From Paraescarpia echinospica (taxonomy: Eukaryota; Annelida; Polychaeta; Sabellida; Siboglinidae), in the NCBI GenBank assembly GCA_020002185.1, contig CM034533.1, forward strand, positions 66,491,612 through 66,555,611: 64,000 nt of DNA, written 5' to 3'. Below, in pieces: positions 48,901-60,518 of this stretch; position 1 is the stretch's first letter; each line of letters begins with the position of its first letter. The translations under genes and the position numbers were made by a program. The notes below the pieces were generated by a model. The model saw only the letters and a list, made by a program, of their open reading frames with translations, ran no database searches and was not told where the DNA came from.

Positions 48901-51900
48901 CTGCACCAGGGGTCCTCACTGAGTCCTTACCTGTTTGACTTGATTATGGATGTGTTGGGCCGGGGCATCAAAGAACAGCCCCCCTGGTGTATGCTGTTTG
49001 CAGACGACATCGTGCTGTGCAGTACCAGAAGAGAGGAGGTGGAAAGGAAGCTCGAGGAATGGAGAAGTGCAATGGAAGAGCGAGGACTAAAGATTAGTAG
49101 GAAGAAGATGGAATACCTGAGGTGCAACAAAAACTATGACCTAGAGATCCGGTTACAGGGCGAGACAGTGAAAAGAGTGAAGACATTCAAATATCTAGGA
49201 TCAACATTGGCAGATGATGGAGAATTTGATGCGGAAGTCACTCATAGAGTGCAGAGCAGGTGGAAGAACTGGAAGAGAGTATCTGGAGTGCTGTGTGACA
49301 GAAAAATGAACGTGAAGATCAAGGGAAAAGGTTACAGGACAGTGGTAAGGCCAGCACTGATGTACGGGGCGGAGACATGGGCGGCAAAGAAGACACAGGA
49401 AAAGAAGTTGGATGTCGCAGAATTGCGAATGCTACGATGGATGTGCGGAGTCACAAAGATTGAAAAGATAAGAAACGAAAGAATCAGAGGGAAAACGAAA
49501 GTGGGGGAAATATCAAAGAAAGTCCAAAAAAGTAGGTTGAGATGGTATGGACACGTGATGAGAAGAGAGGAGGATTATGTAGGAAGGAGAGCGATGGGAA
49601 TGGACGTGCAAGGGAAGAGGAGGAGAGGAAGGCCGAAGAGGAGGTGGTTAGACAGTGTGAGGGCAGATCTCAGGGAGAAGGGACTGTCGGGGGAGGAAGT
49701 GTACGACCGAGCGACATGGAGGCGAATGTCATCATACATCGACCCCACATAAAAGTGGGACAAAGATGAAGAGGAAGAAGAAGAAGAAGATGGAGAACAC
49801 TGACCCTACTAATTGACTACCAGTAACCCTTTAACCTAAGCCATTTCTTTAAAGCCCTGTTTCCCCATGCAGTACGTGACCAGGTTTAAGAAACAATTTA
49901 CCGTCGGTATGATGCTACATTCATTAATGATGTTGAATAATAATGTAATTTCTTTTGCGCTTAAATCCTCGGAAACCAAGCTCAGATAATATTTTCTAAG
50001 ACTACCTACAAGAGGCCAAGACTTGTTATGTGGCATGACATAGCTATTGTCTACTGGGTTTGGCAGACTTGGTGACTGTCAGGGAAAGTAACACATTGTG
50101 ACATTCCTTTCAACTGCCTATTGTTGGAGCAAGATTCCTTCTTCTCGCCGGCCAATTCTTTGGAGGTGGATGCATACTTCTCTTTGGGTAAGTGACATCA
50201 GTCTAGTCCTCAGGTGGTAGTATTTACCAGTTCTTTGGAGGTGGATGCAATACTTCTATTTGGGTAAGTGACATCAGTCTAGTCCTTAGGTGATAGTATT
50301 TACCAGTTCTTTGGAGGTGGATACATACTTCTCTTTGGGTAAGTGACATCAGTCTAGTCCTCAGGTGGTAGTATTTACCAGTTCTTTGGAGGTGGATGCA
50401 ATACTTCTATTTGGGTAAGTAAATCAGTCTAGTCCTCAGGTGGTAGTATTTACCAGTTCTTTGGAAGTGGATGCATACTTCTATTTGGGTAAGTGACACC
50501 AGTCTAGTCCTCAGCTGGTAGTATTTACCAGTTCTTTGGTGGTAAATGCATAGTTCTCTTTGGGTAAGTGACCCCAATCTAGTCCTCAGTTGGTAGTATT
50601 TAACAGTTCTTTGGTGGTAAATACATACTTCTCTTTGGGTAAGTAACACCAGTCTAGTCCTCAACTGGTATTATTTACCAGTTCTTTGGTGGTAAATGCA
50701 TAGTTCTCTTTGGGTAAGTGACCCCAATCTAGTCCTCAGTTGGTAGTATTTACCAGTTCTTTGGTGGTAAATACATACTTCTCTTTGGGTAAGTAACACC
50801 AGTCTAGTCCTCAACTGGTATTATTTACCAGTTCTTTGGTGGCGGATACATACTTCTCTTTGGGTAAGGGACACCAGTCTTGTCCTCAGCTGGTAGTATT
50901 TACCAGTTCTTTGATGGTGGATGCATACTTCTCTTTGGGTAAGTGACACCAGTCTTGTCCTCAGCTGGTAGTATTTACCAGTTCTTTGGTGGTGGATGCA
51001 TACTTCTCTTTGCGTAAGTGACACCAGTCTTGTCCTCAGCTGGTAGTATTTACCAGTTCTTTGGTGGTGGATGTGTCTTCCACTTTGCGTAAGTGACACC
51101 AGTCTTGTCCTCACCTAGTAGTATTTACCAGTTCTTTGGTGGTGGATGCATACTTCTCTTTGGGTAAGTGACACCAGTCTTGTCCTCAGCTGGTAGTATT
51201 TACCAGTTCTTTGGTGGTGGATGTGTCTTCCACTTTGCCTAAGTGAGCAGGTTGTCTATATGGCACGTTTTGACTATGACAAGTTGTGACAAGCGTGATT
51301 CTCTCCTCCATACCTTATGGTGACCAGTTTAAAACCGAAATAACCTTTGAATTTGGCAAAACATTACAAATTACAAAACAATTTGTTGATTCGCTCAACA
51401 GAGGCATTAATTAATTGCATTAATTTAACATTTAATTCAACAATGTACATATAATTGAACACACCGATGACAGCCATTTTGTTGTTAGACATTTTGATCG
51501 AAGGATGTTTCCATTTACTGGTAGGACAGGCAGTGAATCTTGGTACAGCTCTGCTAGAGTCAATATGTTTACATGCTAACGTGAAGGTTGTGGCTTGCAG
51601 TCCCCTAGACTATATTCCCAGCAGCGATGAGAACACAACACTGTTTACCGTCATGTGTTTTGTGGTGAGGGGCTTTGCTGCGACCGGATTTTCAGCGTCC
51701 AACACTGCCAGCTTCGTAATCACAGCCAAAGCCTTCCCCAATAACGTTGCCACTGTCTTTGGGATTCTGGAGATGGCTGGTGGTCTTGGCTTCACGATTG
51801 GACCAGGTATAGGAGGCGTCCTCTTTCAGGTGGGTGCAGCAATTTAATAAGTGAACCAGTTTTTATAAACATATCTTTACGTCATGTACAGCTGCCCAGT

Positions 51901-54900
51901 GATGCGTGAAGTTGGTTGTGACTGCATGCCCACTGTCACCTTTTAGGTATCCACTAAATGTCCATCTAATCATTGAAGCACAGCATCCAGTTACCTTTGT
52001 GTCTCTAGACGGGTTACCCCAGTTGATGTATGTTATAACTTGTAATGTTGTATCAATTAGCCTGTTTAAACAAATCAAGACAAATACTGGTCAAGCAAGA
52101 CTTTATCATGTGATGTTGAAATACTACTGAATATCTGAACTGCATGTTGAAGACTGTAATAGAAGATGAAGAAGATGTATAATCACATTATTGAGGAGCC
52201 AAATGAACTCTATAATCAGAAACACCCATCAACCAGTGGATTGGTTTAATTTAGATTTTGTGAAACCTTACTTCCATTTTCAGATCTCCGGGTTTGCGCT
52301 GCCTTTCGTGTGTCTGGGGGCTCTCATGATGTTGTCTACGCCTGTGTGTGCGTTGTGTCTCCAGCAACAACAGTTTGGTTAGTTTATGTTGCTACATGCA
52401 CTTGTGGTGTGTGTGTGTGTGTGTGTGCGCGTGCATGTGTGTGTGTGTATGAGTGTTTGTGTGTGTGCGCACAGGCACATGCGGGTGTGCATGTTTGTGC
52501 TTGATGTCACCAGCACCAACAGTTAGAAAATTACATACAGAGAACACCTTTCCCAAACCTCTTGTACAACCATGCATAGTGGATAGAGGATAAAACATGG
52601 ACATTGTTAGCATATTCCACTGACCTTGATTGTGTATCTACAGAAATACATGTAAAAATGCACAACTAATCACGCATTTGTGAAAGCAGACAGATTGTGC
52701 GTGTTCACTGTCAGTAATTGTGCTATGTTTCCCCAGGAGACATCCACAGTCTGGCCACAGTGCCTCTGCCCAGTCTCCTGCGGATTCCCGCGGTCCTCAT
52801 TGTGTGTCTCGCAGTCATGCTTGGCGCCCTCGTGTGGTCCGTCATTGAACCAATACTGGAGCCCCACCTGGTGGTGGTGAGTAGACTTTTCATTATCAGC
52901 CAACAAGGTTCGTACAGGGCATGGAAATTCTTGAATAGCGTGAAATTTCATTACTTAAAAACCGAGGCCTGCAATTTTCTAAATGGCACGGAAAAGCCTG
53001 AAATTCCATAATATTCAGTTCTCTGCCTATGGAGGTGCCACTGTGGAAACAAGTTTTAAAAGATAACAAATACTGTAATGGTGGATTATAACTGCTGCAG
53101 TTGATTTATTCCATGGTTGGGTTAAGCTAGTACAGCTATAGTGTAATTATTCTTAAAATGTATGTTTAGTGTAATTATTATGCATAAATGTAAGTTGGTT
53201 TTGACATGGATTTTTAAAGAAAGCATGGAAAGAGCATAAATTTTATAGTTACTGAAGTATATAAACTCTGGCCGAGTTTTTTGCCCTGGTAGATCTGTCA
53301 TAGTGGAGTATTCATGTTGTCTGCTGTGGTAAACCTCAGCCCCATGTACCTGGGGGTTTCTTGTTCTAGTTTGAACTCAGTCCCATGTACCTGTGTTTGT
53401 TGTTGCAGTTTAACCTCAGTTCCATGTACCTGTATTTGTTGTTGCAGTTTAACGTCAGTCCCATGTACCTGTGTTTGATGTTGCAGTGTGACCTCAGTCC
53501 CATGTACCTGTGTTTGTTGTTGCAGTTTGACCTCAGTCCCATGTACCTGTGTTTGTTGTTGCAGTTTGACCTCAGTCCCATGTACCTGTGTTTGTTGTTG
53601 CAGTTTGACCTCAGTTCCATGTACCTGTATTTGTTGTTGCAGTTTAACCTCAGTCCCATGTACCTGTGTTTGTTGTTGCAGTTTGACCTCAGTCCCATGT
53701 ACCTGTGTTTGTTGTTGCAGTTTGATCTCGTTCCCATGTACCTGTGTTTGTTGTTGCAGTTTGACCTCAGTCCCATGTACCTTGGCCTCATCTTCCTCCT
53801 AATGGCTGCCTTCTATGCTTTCTCATCGCCCTTGTGGGGCTATGTCGCAGATAAACTGGTGAGAGTTGCTCACCCGGTCACTCAGTAATCTCTGGACAGT
53901 ATTGACACATGTCACTAACACACGTGATATCTTGCCAGTTCTAAGGCATGCCACTAACACATTTGTCAGTGATTGTTATATACTTCAGATATATGTCACC
54001 TTTGACAATACTAACGTGTCATTGACACACTTTTCAATGGCTGTTGTTTACTTTTAATATCTGTGATATCTTGACAGCACTAACACGCATCACTAACACA
54101 TTTCTTAATTACTCATATACTTCAGATATCTGCCATCTCTTGACAATACTAATATGTGTCACCAACACACTTCATAATAACTGTCAAATATTTTACATGA
54201 GTAGTACAGGTGTGCACACCTACCATACATATATGTATGTCATCTATTGACATGTCACTAATACACTTATCAATGATTTATATTTATTGCTGATTTATAA
54301 ATTACGCAGGCTACAGAAATTGATTTGAGAGGTGAGCCATAAGTTGGTTCTCTCGTGTGTTATCCTTTGTATTCGTTCTCTCTGTGATGACTTTCACATT
54401 CGCAATGTTTTCATAATCTTTGATTGTTTGGTATAACGTATTGTCTTGTGTTGTGTTGTTGCATTGAACAAATGATGCAGTTGTTGATTCAACACAACTA
54501 CACAAGCACCTGATGTTGTAGGCTGATGCAGCTATCATGCTCGTGTTTGGCTTTCTATTTTCTGGGCTGGGCCTGCTTCTGCTGGGGCCGTCGCCTCTCT
54601 TTGGGTTTGACCCACTTTACAAGTAAGTGGTGACACCAGTGGAGACCAACTACACAAATAGGTTAGACCAATTATGTGACGTCTGGTGTTGTTCTGTGTG
54701 ATGTCAGTTCATCTGCAATGTGCGATGTTGATTGTTCTGTACTGTGTCATGTCAGCTGTTCTGTGGTGTGTGATGTCTGTTGTCCTGTGGCATGTGATGT
54801 TTGTTGTTCAATGTATTTTGATGTATTTTGTTCTGTGCAGAGAATAACTTGTTCTGTGCAGTGTAATATATTGTTCTGTGCACTTTGAACATGTGATGCA

Positions 54901-57900
54901 TGTTATGTGATGTATGTTATGTGATGTATGTTATGTGATGTTTGTTATTCTATGATGGATTATGTTGGTCGTTTTGTGCTTGTAATGTCTGCTTTCTGTG
55001 TGATGTTCATTGTTCTGTCCTGTGTGATGTTGTCTTCTGTGATGTTTGTTGTCCTGTGTGCTGTCTGTCCTGTGTGATGTATGTTGTGATGTATTTTGTG
55101 ATGTATGTTGTGATGTATGTTGTGATGTTTGTTGTGATGTATGTTGTGATGTATGTGGTGATGTTTGTTCTGATGTTTGTTGAGATGTATGTTTTGATGT
55201 ATGTTGTGATGTATGTTGTGATGTTTGTTGAGATGTATGTTTTGATGTGTGTTGTGATGTATGTTGAGATGTATGTTGTGATGTATGTGGTGATGTATGT
55301 TGTTATGTATGTTGTGATGTTTGTTGTGATGTATGTGCTGCCATGTTCCAGTGAGCTCTGGCTGAATATGCTGGCACTCGTCGTTCTGGGTGTTTCTGTC
55401 AGTCTTGCTGTGGTTCCAACGTTTGTGAAGATCATCAGTGCTGCCAGGTAATTCCTTCTTCACTGACAGCCCACTTCAGACTGCAGTCTCTCATTACCCT
55501 GCTCATTAAATCACATAGAACTTTTTAACTGTTTCATTTTTTTAAACATTTATCAGTAGTAAAGGGAGGCGGTCTGTTCCTCTGCCCTGAATTAGCCGCC
55601 GTAGTAATTTGTAACAGGAAGTCTGCCCTGTTAAACGCGGGGAAATTGTTGAACATCAAAGGGTTTTTGCGGTTAACTCAGCCCGCCTCAGTATTATTGC
55701 CAATGAAGCTTGTTTTGAAATTGGATGTTTTGTTTACCATTTGAAAGTGCTCAGGGGTGTATCTTCCAAATTGTGAACGTTGTTACGGGCTTACTAAACA
55801 CAATTTGGTGGGCAGTATACCTTCAACATAGTTATTATAGTCTTAAGAACATTATAGTAATTAATAAATGAAAAACTAGGACAGACTGCCTCCTTTTAAT
55901 GTGGACATAGTCCAGGAAGCTTCTGTTGGCTCTTGGACACAAACACCTTAAAGTAGGAATTCAGACACAATAGTTGTGAGCTTCATTCAACAAAAAAGAT
56001 ACTGAGTGTGTCACAAAATCGAGTGTAAGTATTAATAAATTAATAAATTGGCGGTACCCGATTTGACATAGCAAGTTATAGGTTCAGGTGCACTAGGATT
56101 TGGAGTGAACGAGAGACATAACGTGACATCCGATATGTATGTATGAGAAGCCAACTGGCATTCCCATTTAATACATCAACAATAATAAACAAAAGCGGTT
56201 CAGTGATAGTTGACCAACCGTTACTATGCTGACATTATATTTATAACACTATACATTGTACTCAACGAGTATGCATCCAAATACGAAATTACATGGGAGA
56301 CAATTTAAACAGCTGGTCACTTACATGAAGACGGGTATACACCGTTGTAAGTCTATGAACTGTATCCAATGAATGTCTCGTGATGTGCGAATGTCTACGT
56401 TCGCATCGCCATTGGTCGCGTTCGACGAGATGTCAGGACGAAGTCGAAAGTTGCTCAGCGTTCGGCGAACGAATTCACGTAGATGAAAGCAGGCGACTCG
56501 GGCAATCAAGTAGACGGTAGATTTGCTTTGTCGATCCCACGCGAATCACCAGGCGACAACACGAAAACGATGTCACGACATCGGCGATGTCGAGAAGGTC
56601 TGTCACGGAGTCTGTGTTACGACAACCAGCAGACGAAACGGTGGTGGCCTCGCATTCGAAGATCACGTCAAAAACGGAACTGCAGTCGGTTATCGCTGTC
56701 TTCTTCAACGCGTCAGAAGTGCTGCATCTCACAACTAATCAGTACTGTTGAAATCGTAGAAGTATTTACTACAGGCGTTGGGTGGACACACGTTTCAGCC
56801 CAATTCCTGGAGACGAGAGTGCATCACTTTCTTCTGCTCAAATGTTCGTCTGGCCTCGAATGGCCGTCCTGCCCTTATATAGCTTGATGGCCGGAAGTTA
56901 GTCTGACCAATTACAACACTTAATACAAATTAAAGTCGCTTCAAAAACTGGCTCCCGAAACCATTCACACTTCGAAGCAATCCATTCAACTCGCTGAGTT
57001 TAAAATATATTTTGCGAACTAAACGTATGGCTATATAAGTGCTCATTCAATCTTTAACTTACATGAATTACTTACATAATTAATATCACTGGATTCCCTG
57101 TATCGAGCCGGATACCACAATATTCATCGTACATTCCAACTCTCATGAATTAATCCATAATTTTAATAAAACGCACTATTCATAAGCTCCGTGTGACCCT
57201 AGTGTTTTTCACACCTACATTTCTGTAAACAACTTTTATAAGTTCATAATATAATCTTTTTATAACCACAACATAAGTAGTTTGACAGGTCACCATATTA
57301 CCAGTCATGTTAAATAATTTCTACAGGTACCAAATTTGGTATACGTAACCGTAGAATTAATGGTGTACGCTACAAATGAAATAAATTAAATCTGACTCGT
57401 CGGCAGTTAAAACGTTACACGCCTTAATCGCCAGAGGGCACAAGCGTATACCTCCGCGACAATACATACCAGAGATGGCAGCACCATCCCATCAACCATA
57501 CTATGTATACAAAACCACTGTTCTAAAGCCTGATTAAATTCTATACAAACCACTTTGTGACAGAGTGTTTCAAGTTATATGTGCATCATCAGATAGTCGA
57601 TATTATTCCTGTGATACATTACAAATGCCAACCGAAATGAGCCCTTAGACCTGTGTTCATTGTGTGTGTTGCTGTGTTGTAGGAAGGCAGGACTGGATGA
57701 TGGTATGTCTCTCTACTCCAGCATTGCAGGGCTCTGGGGATCCATGTACGCTCTAGGGTAGGCTCACTCACACGTCTCACTTCACTCCCCCTCCCTCTTC
57801 TATTCTCTCCTTACCTCCCTCCCCATCTCTGCCACCCTTCCCTTTCCTCTCTCCCTCCCCATCTCTGCCACCCGTCCCTTTTCTCTCTCCCTCCCCATCT

Positions 57901-60128
57901 CTGCCACCCTTCCCTTTTCTCTCTCTCTCCCCATCTCTGCCACCCTTCCCTTTTCTCTCTCCCTCCCCTTCTCTGCTTCCCCTCCCCTTCTCTGCCACCC
58001 CTCCCTTTTCTCTCTCCCTCCCCATCTCTGCCACCCTTCCCCTTTCTCTCTCCCTCGCCTTCTCTGCCACCCTTTTCTCTCTCCCTCCCCATCTCTGCCA
58101 CCCTTCCCTTTTCTCTCCCTCCCCTTCTCTGCCACCCCTCCCTTTTCTCTCACCCTCCCAATCTCTGCCACCCCTCCCTTTTCTCTCTCCCTCCCCTTCT
58201 CTGCCACCCCTCCCTTTTCTCTCTCCCCATCTCTGCCACCCCTCCCTTTTCTCTCTATCTCCCCATCTCTGACACCCCTCCCTTTTTTCTCTCTCTCCCC
58301 ATCTCTGCCACTCCTCCCTTTTCTCTCTCCCTCCCCATCTCTGCCACCTCTCCCTTTTCTCACTCCCACCCAATCTCTGCCACCTCTCCCTTTTCTCTCT
58401 CCCTCCCAATCTCTGCCACCCCTCCCTTTTCTCTCTCCCTCCTAATCTCTGCCACCCCTCCCTTTTCTCTCTCCCTCCCAATCTCTGCCACCCCTCCCTT
58501 TTCTCTCTCCCTCCCAATCTCTGCCACCCCTCCCTTTTCTCTCTCCCTCCCAATCTCTGCCACCCCTCTCTTTTCTCTCTCCCTCCCCTCCCTTTTCTCT
58601 CTCTCTCCCCTCCCTTTCCCTGCTTCAATTTTGCATCTCTCTCGCTCTATACTCATTCCTCTATCTCCTTCCCTCTCTTCCCTTATCTACTCTCCACCTT
58701 CTCTCTCTACCCATCTCTACCCTCTGTCCGTTCCTCCGTCACTCCCCCTTCTCTCTATCTCCCTCCATCTCTCCTCCCATTTCTCTCTCTCCACCCTCTC
58801 CCCCTCTCTCTACCCTCTCTCTTCTCTGCCCCATCCCTGTCATGTTCTACCATAGCACCCTGCCCTGTCATGTTATACCATGGCACCCAGCCCTGTCATG
58901 TTCTACCATGGCACCCTGCCCTGTCATGTTCTACCATGGCATGCTGCCCTGTCATGTTCTACCATGCCACCCTGCCCTGTCATGTTCTACCATGGCATCC
59001 TGCCCTGTCATGTTCTACCATGGCACCCTGCCCTGTCATGTTCTACCATGGCACCCTGTCCTGTCATGTTCTACCATGGCATCCTGCCCTGTCATGTTCT
59101 ACCATGGCACCCTGCCCTGCCATGTTCTACCATGGCACCCTGCCCTGTCATGTTCTACCATGGCATCCTGCCCTGTCATGTTCTACCATGGCATCCTGCC
59201 CTGTCATGTTCTACCATGGCACCCAGCTCTGTCATGTTCTACCATGGCATCCTGCGCTGTCATGTTCTACCATGGCACCCTGCCCTGTCATGTTCTACCA
59301 TGTCATCCTGCCCTGTCATGTTCTACCATTGCACCCTGCCCTGTCATGTTCTACCATGGCATCCTGCCCTGTCATGTTCTACCATGGCATCCTGCCCTGT
59401 CATGTTCTACCATGGCACCCTGCCCTGTCATGTGCTACCATTGCATTCTGCCCTGTCATGTTCTACCATGGCATCCTGCCCTGTCATGTTCTACCATGGC
59501 ACCCTGCCCTGTCATGTTCTACCATGGCACCCTGCCCTGTCATGTTCTACCATGGCATCCTGCCCTGTCATGTTCTACTATAGCATCTTGCCCTGTCATG
59601 AATTTGAATTTCTCTTGACATTGGCCTTCCAAATCACAATCTAGCGGTAGTCATCTAAAGAAGTTTGCTAATAGCTAGCTAAATGCAACAAGACAAAAAT
59701 ATAAATTGAGAAACAAATAAAAAGAATAACAGTTTCAATGATCCAGTCTTCCAGTCTAATGAATCTTTTCTCATACATTTTTCTTCTAGGTGCCATGTCT
59801 GTCACAGGTATTGGCGATCATGGCCCTTCAAACTACTCAGTTGTTTGTCTTTTGTAGCAGCTCTCCTACGCTCCTTCCAAACCATGTTAACAGACTATTC
59901 AGTATTTTTATTCTCTGACATTCTTTGTAATTTCCCCTGGATCTTTCCTGTTGTTACAAGATGTTCTAACTATTGCTTTTTCATTATGTGGCCTGTACAT
60001 TATGCCATACACGTGACATGATGTGTCCTTACAGAGACTTCCTGGGACCAACCATTGGCGGCGTGTTGTTTGACATCGTGGGATTTGCATGGACCGTCAC
60101 CTATGTAGCCATTGCTTGCTTCGTCATG
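45908..60128 (+). CDS. SLC18B1: SLC18B1-like major facilitator transporter (11 exons recognised)
   Basis: Exons: 45908-46243, 46815-46910, 47390-47463, 51601-51829, 52284-52377, 52737-52876, 53760-53858, 54522-54622, 55352-55447, 57683-57757, 60035-60128. All borders have AG/GT consensus and the phases join into 478 residues without a stop. Vertebrate SLC18B1, a vesicular polyamine transporter related to the vesicular amine transporters, is of similar length. Diagnostic segments are NMCLSVLAPFFPDEAAKKGV (TM1 and loop), CFVVRGFAATGFSASNTASF, AKAFPNNVATVFGILEMAGG, YLGLIFLLMAAFYAFSSPLW, LAVVPTFVKIISAARKAGLD and FLGPTIGGVLFDIVGFAW. The N-terminus is a long Ser/Thr-rich cytoplasmic tail. The GTG at 45890 is in frame but the first ATG is 45908; an upstream acceptor at 45857 suggests a separate 5' untranslated exon. 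The terminal exon after 60128 is not certain. Confidence 0.88.
46545..46640. repeat. Three tandem units carrying TGACGTCA in intron 1
   Basis: A unit of 30-33 bp containing GTTTGTCTGATGACGTCACC occurs three times, giving perfect CRE palindromes at 46562-46569, 46592-46599 and 46625-46632. Possible intronic enhancer; function is inferred only. Confidence 0.7.
47430..48022. repeat. 75-bp array containing exon 3 end and splice donor (block 1)
   Basis: Beginning within exon 3 of the transporter, a 75-bp unit repeats. It includes 32 exon bases (starting TTCTTTGGAGGTGGATGC), the donor GTAAGT and intron sequence ending TTTACCAG. Donors occur at 47464, 47539, 47614 and 47689 in exact 75-nt steps, then in degenerate, shortened units. 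The array is cut by the LINE at 48023. Confidence 0.9.
48023..49789 (+). mobile_element. RTE-like LINE, 5'-truncated, in intron 3 of the transporter gene
   Basis: It starts inside the 75-bp array and ends with a GAAGAAGAAG tail. It carries most of an ORF2 but no endonuclease. The 3' end joins directly to the second copy of the exon 3 block. Confidence 0.85.
48026..49752 (+). pseudogene. LINE reverse transcriptase, one nonsense codon
   Basis: The frame begins TRSKTQAMDELYGELGTPEG and continues with KDRWKGYFENLLNVE, PDEIPVEVWKSLG, DCGNYRGIKLMSHTMKVWE, MVFIDLEKAYDRVPR (motif A), GLHQGSSLSPYLFDLIMD (motif B) and MLFADDIVLC (catalytic FADD). The C-terminus has RLRWYGHVMRRE and YDRATWRRM. A single TGA at 48355-48357 interrupts the frame just before PDEIP, where glycine is expected. 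The rest is open for 459 codons, so the insertion is not very old. Confidence 0.85.
49790..51240. repeat. Second copy of the exon 3 block with its 75-bp array (block 2)
   Basis: 49790-50190 duplicates 47063-47465 including intron 2 sequence and exon 3. It then continues into a longer array of about 14 units. Many units keep an AG before and GTAAGT after the 32-base exon piece. Confidence 0.9.
50114..50187 (+). pseudogene. Duplicate of transporter exon 3 with a destroyed acceptor
   Basis: The same 74-base length and reading frame as 47390-47463 (LPIVGARFLLLAGQFFGGGC and following). The acceptor is CCTTTCAA instead of CCTTTCAG, so normal splicing into it should fail. The donor remains intact. 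Confidence 0.8.
52405..52505. repeat. (GT)n microsatellite adjoining an exon
   Basis: A GT-rich run starting about 30 bases after the donor at 52378. Confidence 0.9.
53331..53759 (+). repeat. 39-bp array of splice acceptors before exon 7 of the transporter
   Basis: Each unit contains TTGTTGTTGCAG followed by the first 22 bases of exon 7 (TTTGACCTCAGTCCCATG and four more). Acceptor AG dinucleotides end at 53369, 53408, 53447, 53486, 53525, 53564, 53603, 53642, 53681, 53720 and 53759, in exact 39-base steps. The reading frame of exon 7 is open through all units, reading FDLSPMYLCLLLQ repeatedly. Confidence 0.95.
54910..55345. repeat. 12-bp repeat TGTGATGTATGT before exon 9 of the transporter
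   Basis: Imperfect repeats of TGTGATGTATGT and TGTGATGTTTGT run up to the acceptor at 55350-55351. A looser TTCTGTG/GATGT repeat extends upstream to about 54680. Long frames on both strands are artefacts. Confidence 0.9.
55450..57680. other. Intron 9 of the transporter; no gene recognised
   Basis: Frames at 56321-56887 on both strands have no identifiable motif. No transposon domain was found. Confidence 0.5.
57770..58620. repeat. 36-bp pyrimidine-rich minisatellite just after exon 10
   Basis: About 23 copies of a C/T-rich unit containing CCATCTCTGCCACCC and TTTTCTCTCTCCCT. The array starts about 15 bases after the donor of exon 10. The 283-codon minus-strand frame (12-residue GREKREGWQRLG repeats) is a shadow of the array. 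Confidence 0.92.
58841..59605. repeat. 28-bp minisatellite with ACCATGGC in each unit
   Basis: About 27 units of 28 bp containing CATGTTCTACCATGGCA and CCTGCCCTGT. Because 28 is not a multiple of three and no unit contains a stop on the + strand, all three + frames are open for about 240-260 codons. Not a gene. Confidence 0.95.
59790..60025 (-). mobile_element. LINE C-terminal remnant next to exon 11
   Basis: Related to 5881-6125. The minus strand reads VVWRAMIANTCDRHGT near its end and RPHNEKAIVRTSCNN upstream. It ends about 10 bases before the exon 11 acceptor. Confidence 0.5.
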
Positions 60129-60518
60129 GTAACTACAAACTATTATAATAAAATCTTTATTAAGAATGGTAATTGTACAGTCTTTATAATACTGTTATAT
60201 TAGTACTTTTATGAAGACTGCACATTGTGGTCAAAATATACAAATTGAAGAAAAAAACTTGAGAGGTAAATATATAAGATAATGTTATATTAGTAGTCAT
60301 ACTGTAAACATCATGGTTTAAAGTACATGTTTTAAAACCATTTTTTTCTATAATTTTGGTTAAAACATGTGTTGTTGTTTTTTGGTTACATCCGCCTGCC
60401 GTATGGCCAAGACCATTAGCAAACACATCATGATGCATTATAAATATTCATATAGTATATGGTGGTAATTTCCACTACAATTCTACCATGGGTTTTCAAT
60501 AGATAAACTATTGTGTGA

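Noticed and set aside
54942..55463. Long frames on both strands over the 12-bp repeat
   Set aside because: Low-complexity artefacts of TGTGATGTATGT. Only the piece 55352-55447 is a real exon.
57777..58628. 283-codon minus-strand frame with 12-residue GREKREGWQRLG repeats
   Set aside because: It is the antisense reading of a 36-bp pyrimidine minisatellite inside an intron. The unit is a multiple of three, so openness is automatic, and other frames are open too.
58842..59644. Three overlapping + frames of about 240-260 codons
   Set aside because: Produced by a 28-bp satellite without stops. All three frames are equally open and no gene signal is present.
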